Assembly: GCA_964606665.1 (NCBI GenBank)
Contig: CAZSHS010000058.1
Location: 1-16,982 of the forward strand
DNA length: 16,982 bases
Direction: 5' to 3'
From: Aved-18 sp964606665
Lineage (GTDB): Bacteria; Cyanobacteriota; Vampirovibrionia; Obscuribacterales; Obscuribacteraceae
The notes beneath the pieces are model-generated. The model saw nothing but the letters and a program-made list of their open reading frames with translations, made no database searches and was not told the origin of the DNA. A program made the position numbers and the translations under genes. Of the stretch, positions 13,940 to 16,982 are shown piece by piece (the first letter of the stretch is position 1; every line of letters begins with the position of its first letter).

Positions 13940-14010
13940 TATTGATGCTGGTTTCCGCAGCTCGATAAGCGAGTGCGGTTATTGTCATTGCCGTTTTAAA
14001 CGCATCAATA
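13940..14010 (+). promoter_or_regulatory. Nested stem-loop in the leader of the GlsB-like gene
   Basis: TATTGATGC (13940-13948) and GCATCAATA (14002-14010) are a perfect 9-bp inverted repeat. Inside lies a second hairpin, CCGCA-g-CTCG (13955-13964) pairing with CGAG-TGCGG (13970-13978), with a single bulged G and a five-base loop. The outer stem ends seven bases before the AGG of the ribosome binding site (14018-14020). Each arm is also next to a copy of TATAGGTC (13932-13939 and 14009-14016). It could be a regulated leader or a small RNA. The rest of the 301-base gap from 13726 holds the promoter/leader repeat and nothing else I recognise. Confidence 0.5.
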
Positions 14011-14026
14011 TAGGTCAAGGAATTTC

Positions 14027-14296
14027 ATGGTTATCTTATCGTATGTTTTCTTTTTTACAGTGGCGGGTATGTGCGCCTGGCTCGTGGAGAAGACTTCACC
14101 CGGAGGCACTCCTGGTGGTGCCATCACAACCACTATCCTTGGTCCCATTGGAGCATGCGCTGGTAGCTATTATTTAATTCGTTTTGGACCAGAATTTTAC
14201 GGCGTTTCTCTGCTGCCCGGAATATTGTGTGCAATCCTCGTTGTGATTACAGTTTCATACATATGCAGAGAATTCAAACGCAATCAAAGCCAGTAA
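14027..14296 (+). CDS. GlsB/YeaQ/YmgE-like small membrane protein
   Basis: Predicted 89 residues with three hydrophobic segments (about residues 2-19, 31-50 and 60-79). The glycine-rich stretch GGTPGGAITTTILGPIGACA (26-45) resembles the 'GG..G.I..G..GA..G' pattern of the transglycosylase-associated (GlsB/YeaQ/YmgE) family of small inner-membrane stress proteins, whose function is unsettled. AGG (14018-14020) gives a good site for ATG 14027. A structured leader precedes the gene. A 5-bp inverted repeat (CCAGT-AATA-ACTGG, 14290-14303) spans the stop codon but has no T run, so read-through into the hydrolase gene 40 bases downstream is likely. Confidence 0.72.
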   Translation: MVILSYVFFFTVAGMCAWLVEKTSPGGTPGGAITTTILGPIGACAGSYYLIRFGPEFYGVSLLPGILCAILVVITVSYICREFKRNQSQ

Positions 14297-14335
14297 TAAC
14301 TGGTCATACAGATCAAGAAAGAAGGTAACGAATAT

Positions 14336-15330
14336 ATGAACATGACAATAAATATGCTTGCACTGGCAAGTGTATTTGCGCTTTCCACCCTACAAACAGT
14401 AGCGCTAGATAAAACAATCACCAAAAAGAAAATGGTTGTGAAAGTATCTAAAAAGAGTGTGCCTATTTGGAGTAAGAATGTCAAAATACCGCATCGGGCG
14501 TGGATTCCAGTAGACAAGCCCAAAGAAGTTCTTTTGTGTGTACATGGACTTGGCTTCAGTAGCGAGTCTTTCACCGAGTTTGGACGAGCGATGGCTGGTC
14601 ACGGAATCGCTGTGTACGCAGTTGATGTTAGAGGTTTTGGACAATGGACAAAAACGCAGGATAAAAATGTGGATTTTGAAGCTTGTCTGTTAGATGTTGA
14701 AGCTGCATTGAAGTCACTGCACAAAGCTTATGGCCAAACGCCTATTTTTCTTGTGGGTGAATCAATGGGTGGAGGAATCGCTCTACAAGCCACTTCTCGC
14801 AACCCACAGTTAGTCTATGGCNNNNNNNNNNGATATGCTCAGTTCCTTCAAGTGATCGTTACGCTAAATTTAGCTCTGAAATTGTAGTTGGGACACGTTA
14901 TCTCAGTAACAAAAATAAGCCTATGGATATGACGACTGAAGTGGTTAATCGCTCGACTTCAGATGTAAAACTAAGAAAGGCTTGGGCAAATGAATCGAGC
15001 AATCGAATGAAATTGACTCCAAAAGAATTGAAGCAGTTTACTGATTTTATGAAGGGCAATGAAGATGCCGCAGCACTGATCGACAAAACGCCTAGTTTGA
15101 TGCTTGCCGGCTTCAAAGACAAACTGATTAAACCAGAGGGCACCATCGATCTGTTTAACGAACTCAACACTCCAGACAAATTACTTATGGTGGTGGGAGA
15201 TGGAGAACACTTGCTTCTAGAAGAGAATCAAATGTCAGATCAATTAGAAGAAATGATTATTGTCTGGATTAAGAATCAATTGACATCAAAACAAAGAAGC
15301 GTAAATGCTCGTCTATCGGAAGGAAGATAA
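14336..15330 (+). CDS. Secreted alpha/beta hydrolase, monoacylglycerol lipase/S33 type, interrupted by an assembly gap
   Basis: One gene in two pieces around ten N (14822-14831). Residues 1-24 are a signal peptide (INMLALASVFALSTLQTVAL region). The Hydrolase_4 fold is seen as VLLCVHGLGFSSESF (oxyanion His-Gly at 70-71), VYAVDVRGFGQ (strand and loop) and the nucleophile elbow VGESMGGG with Ser143. After the gap the frame from 14833 reads ICSVPSSDRYAKF and continues to TAA 15330, with the acid in GFKDKLIKP and the catalytic His in GDGEHLLL. The triad is complete. Likely substrates are lipids or monoacylglycerols in the periplasm or outside. The two halves are in different frames as written because the N count is arbitrary, so I do not regard it as a frameshift mutant. 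The stop abuts the next ATG. Confidence 0.85.
14822..14831. other. Assembly gap of ten N
   Basis: Ten undefined bases lie inside the hydrolase gene, a common placeholder length. Codon continuity needs a true length of 2 (or 5, 8 and so on) bases. With two bases, the junction reads Tyr-Gly-X-Ile-Cys-Ser-Val-Pro, where X has a codon ending in G. Leu would fit the family pattern GLI.SVP. Confidence 0.95.
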
Positions 15331-15654
15331 ATGTACTGGATTTTATTCTCACTCACAATAATATTCGCCGCAATGGTAACTCTTACCATTTTGCCTGTTT
15401 ATGCAAAAACGTGGACGGTTGAGCAACGTCAAACCAAGCTAATGCAAGACGTTAACGCGGGTCAAAAATCCGGGGCGTTAACTGTGAAACAGTCCCGAAA
15501 GCTGCGTAAAAATTTAGCTAATGTTGCGCGCAAAAAGGCAAAAATGAAGTTGAAAAACGAAGGCAAAGTAAGTATCGAAGACAATGCCAAACTTCAGAGT
15601 CGTATTGATGAAGCCAGCAGCAAAATCAAAACTGAGCAACTCAAAAAGAACTAA
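15331..15654 (+). CDS. Small secreted basic helical protein, unrecognised
   Basis: Predicted 107 residues. ATG 15331 follows the hydrolase stop with no gap, so translation is probably coupled. Residues 1-25 are a signal peptide ending PVYA. The mature part is Lys-rich and almost certainly helical: QRQTKLMQDVNAGQKSGALT, then VKQSRKLRKNLANVARKKAK, then an IEDNAKLQSRIDEASSKI end. The segment 'GQKSGALT.K.S..LR..L' resembles the 'G...G.LT..E...L' helix-turn motif found in many small exported bacterial proteins. I do not assign a family. Given the operon, it may assist the hydrolase or bind an acidic surface polymer; that is speculation. Confidence 0.65.
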   Translation: MYWILFSLTIIFAAMVTLTILPVYAKTWTVEQRQTKLMQDVNAGQKSGALTVKQSRKLRKNLANVARKKAKMKLKNEGKVSIEDNAKLQSRIDEASSKIKTEQLKKN

Positions 15655-15764
15655 TCGCCAAACACCGTATTTTCATTTGCGCATTTTTGCGTTGCACTTG
15701 ATTGTCATGTTTTAATTGGAAAATGAACGACTCTGTTGAACGTATTAATCGGGTAAAGAGTGCA

Positions 15765-16421
15765 ATGAAATTTCTTGCTTTGCTCTTTTTTATTTCCTAT
15801 GCCATTTTGACCGAAGCTAAAACTTCTAGCTCGCAAAATAAAAGCACGACTTATCCGCCTTATAAGCAGCCTGCAATTGGTTTTCAGTGTGGTGAAGATG
15901 AATTTATGCATGCGCTTAAGATTCAGCTGACAAAGTGCTGGTTCCCACCAAAAAATGAAGGTGACAGGAAAATGGTTTTGCGATTCAGGCTTAATTCAAA
16001 AGGTGAAGTCGAATCTTCGGCTATAGAGAAAGCCTCAGGCTCTGCCTGCTTTGACAAAGCAGCTGTGGATGCGCTTTATGCTGAACCGTTTAAACCTGCA
16101 GTCGACGGGAAAATTCCAAAACTAGACATCGTATTCACGTTTTCGGTATCGGCAAACGACAATTCAAAGTGTGTGGAACTTAAAAAGGGACTTAGGAGCC
16201 AAGCTTATCTTGGTGATGAAAGAATAAATATAAACAATGAAACAGAAAATCTGCAAGCTAATCCCAGTTCGGTTTCTTCGCGATTGGCATTAGTCGCCGA
16301 TTTACTTAGACAAGGAAGTAGAGAAGAAGCTGTCTTTTTGCTGGAAGAAGGCATTACGCTTCTTCCGTCCAAAGACATTTTCTCAAATTTACTCACCCGA
16401 ATAAACCGTAGGGAGCTTTGA
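15765..16421 (+). CDS. Secreted protein with a TonB C-terminal-like domain
   Basis: Predicted 218 residues from ATG 15765, which has AAAGAG (15755-15760) upstream and opens directly with a signal peptide MKFLALLFFISYAILTEA. In-frame alternatives are ATG 15723 and TTG 15702, adding 14 or 21 residues. Residues 50-128 match the TonB/TolA C-terminal fold: KCWFPPKNE, KMVLRFRLNSKGEVESSAIE, ASGSACFDKAAVDAL, FKPAVDGK, DIVFTFS. TonB proteins pass proton-motive energy to outer-membrane transporters, but this one lacks the proline-rich spacer, so a direct TonB role is doubtful. Many bacteria have such domains in secreted proteins of unknown role. The C-terminal 45 residues look like a TPR-type helix pair. 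Three cysteines (42, 58, 95) could form a disulfide in the periplasm. Confidence 0.75.
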   Translation: MKFLALLFFISYAILTEAKTSSSQNKSTTYPPYKQPAIGFQCGEDEFMHALKIQLTKCWFPPKNEGDRKMVLRFRLNSKGEVESSAIEKASGSACFDKAAVDALYAEPFKPAVDGKIPKLDIVFTFSVSANDNSKCVELKKGLRSQAYLGDERININNETENLQANPSSVSSRLALVADLLRQGSREEAVFLLEEGITLLPSKDIFSNLLTRINRREL

Positions 16422-16424
16422 TGT

Positions 16425-16712
16425 TTACTGTCCTTGAAACTTCCTGAACTGCCCGCTGATTTCCACAGGCGTCGTCAGAATCTCTTGAATCTTTGTCTTC
16501 AGATAGTTTGCATGTCCATTGTCGCCCTTCTTTGTATAAAGACGCACAAGGCTCATCAGTAGCGATGCTACTGACACACAATTTTTTCCATATAATTTCT
16601 CGGCTATGATAATCGCCTTTGTATAAAGCGTTTCCGCTCTATCAAGGTCGCCTTTATCCATAGCGGTATCTGCGCTCGACGTGGCGTCGATCAGCTTTTG
16701 TCTATCGAACAT
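16425..16712 (-). CDS. Small TPR protein
   Basis: Predicted 95 residues from ATG 16712, preceded by GAGGG eight bases upstream; an in-frame ATG at 16736 would add eight residues. Residues 10-80 contain about two tetratricopeptide-type helix pairs of the TPR_10/12 kind: ADTAMDKGDLDRAETLYTKA with the following IIIAEKLYGKN, then VASLLMSLVRLYTKKGDNGH. It has no signal peptide and should be cytosolic, a small protein-binding module. It converges on the TonB-like gene with a three-base gap between stops, and no terminator is visible between them. Confidence 0.65.
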   Translation of the reverse strand: MFDRQKLIDATSSADTAMDKGDLDRAETLYTKAIIIAEKLYGKNCVSVASLLMSLVRLYTKKGDNGHANYLKTKIQEILTTPVEISGQFRKFQGQ

Positions 16713-16843
16713 AATATTGACCCTCAAACTTGCCATCTTCTTAAAATAGAAACGGCGGCAATCAACCGCAGCTCCCAGTCGGCTAATCTGCCAGATAGGA
16801 ACGTATTAAAATTCCTAGCATAGCTCTGGGGTGCGATGCCGGT

Positions 16844-16982
16844 ATGATGTTAAAATTGGCGTCTAAAATGGGGTGGAAAACTAAACAGGTGGTACTTATT
16901 AAGGTTTTTGAATATGTTTCGTTCGAAAAGCTCTCTGCGATGAGCCTGGAGTCTGAATACTTAATGAATTTAAGTTTGAAGC
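16844..16982 (+). CDS. Possible partial ORF running off the window
   Basis: From ATG 16844 (also ATG 16847 and 16868) the frame stays open to the end of the window, 46 codons, reading MMLKLASKMGWKTKQVVLIK at the start. No family is recognisable and the ribosome binding site is weak (GGGG at 16828-16831). It is 131 bases upstream-divergent from the small TPR gene. It could be chance. Confidence 0.25.
   Translation, partial: MMLKLASKMGWKTKQVVLIKVFEYVSFEKLSAMSLESEYLMNLSLK

Noticed and set aside
14405..14644. Antisense frame inside the alpha/beta hydrolase
   Set aside because: Sits opposite a gene with a complete catalytic triad and shows no domain of its own.
1..16982. CRISPR array, insertion sequence, tRNA or phage attachment site
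   Set aside because: I found no regularly spaced direct repeats, no transposase or integrase motifs, no tRNA-like cloverleaf and no paired terminal inverted repeats, so none is reported.

Overview
This 17 kb window looks like chromosomal DNA from a free-living, respiring Gram-negative-type bacterium. The style of the genes (secreted patatin-like proteins with long linkers, small TPR proteins, TonB-like secreted proteins, SRPBCC and GlsB-like proteins, moderate GC with AT-rich spacers) reminds me of Obscuribacterales/Melainabacteria (Vampirovibrionia, non-photosynthetic relatives of Cyanobacteria). That placement is an inference from gene style, not a proven assignment. The first 104 bases are probably the end of a cbb3-type cytochrome oxidase subunit I, which would mean aerobic or micro-aerobic respiration.

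Layout. Bases 1-500 hold the oxidase tail, a small protein with a histone-like lysine/alanine tail and a ribbon-helix-helix domain, and a strong terminator. Bases 659-6222 form a plus-strand run: a DegT-type sugar aminotransferase, a left-handed beta-helix acyltransferase and a large TMTC-like GT-C membrane glycosyltransferase. These abut or overlap and probably make and attach an acylamino sugar for a surface glycan. Two paralogous small membrane-anchored proteins follow, separated by a decayed second copy of the glycosyltransferase 3' end, so the unit 'glycosyltransferase tail + small gene' was duplicated in tandem. Bases 6237-6678 (minus) hold a HigA antitoxin whose HigB toxin has been reduced to a relic. 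An unrecognised cytosolic protein and a TPR protein follow.

Bases 8829-12953 hold two paralogous secreted patatin-like phospholipases on the plus strand. Between them, on the minus strand, sit a DUF1778/GNAT (TacA-TacT type) toxin-antitoxin pair and an overlapping SAM-dependent methyltransferase. Bases 12954-14296 hold a single-domain response regulator receiver whose phosphoacceptor Asp is replaced by Glu, a truncated secreted SRPBCC-like gene running tail-to-tail into it, a repeated promoter/leader element, and a GlsB/YeaQ-type small membrane protein with a structured leader. Bases 14336-15654 hold a secreted alpha/beta hydrolase (monoacylglycerol lipase type, crossed by a 10-N assembly gap) abutting a small secreted basic helical protein. 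A secreted TonB-C-domain protein, a convergent small TPR protein and a possible partial ORF close the window.

The most notable points are the tandem duplication with a decayed glycosyltransferase fragment, the relic HigB next to an intact HigA, the Asp-to-Glu receiver, the duplicated promoter/leader at 13007 and 13834, and the patatin pair around a toxin-antitoxin-methyltransferase operon. I saw no CRISPR array, tRNA, rRNA, insertion sequence or phage genes.
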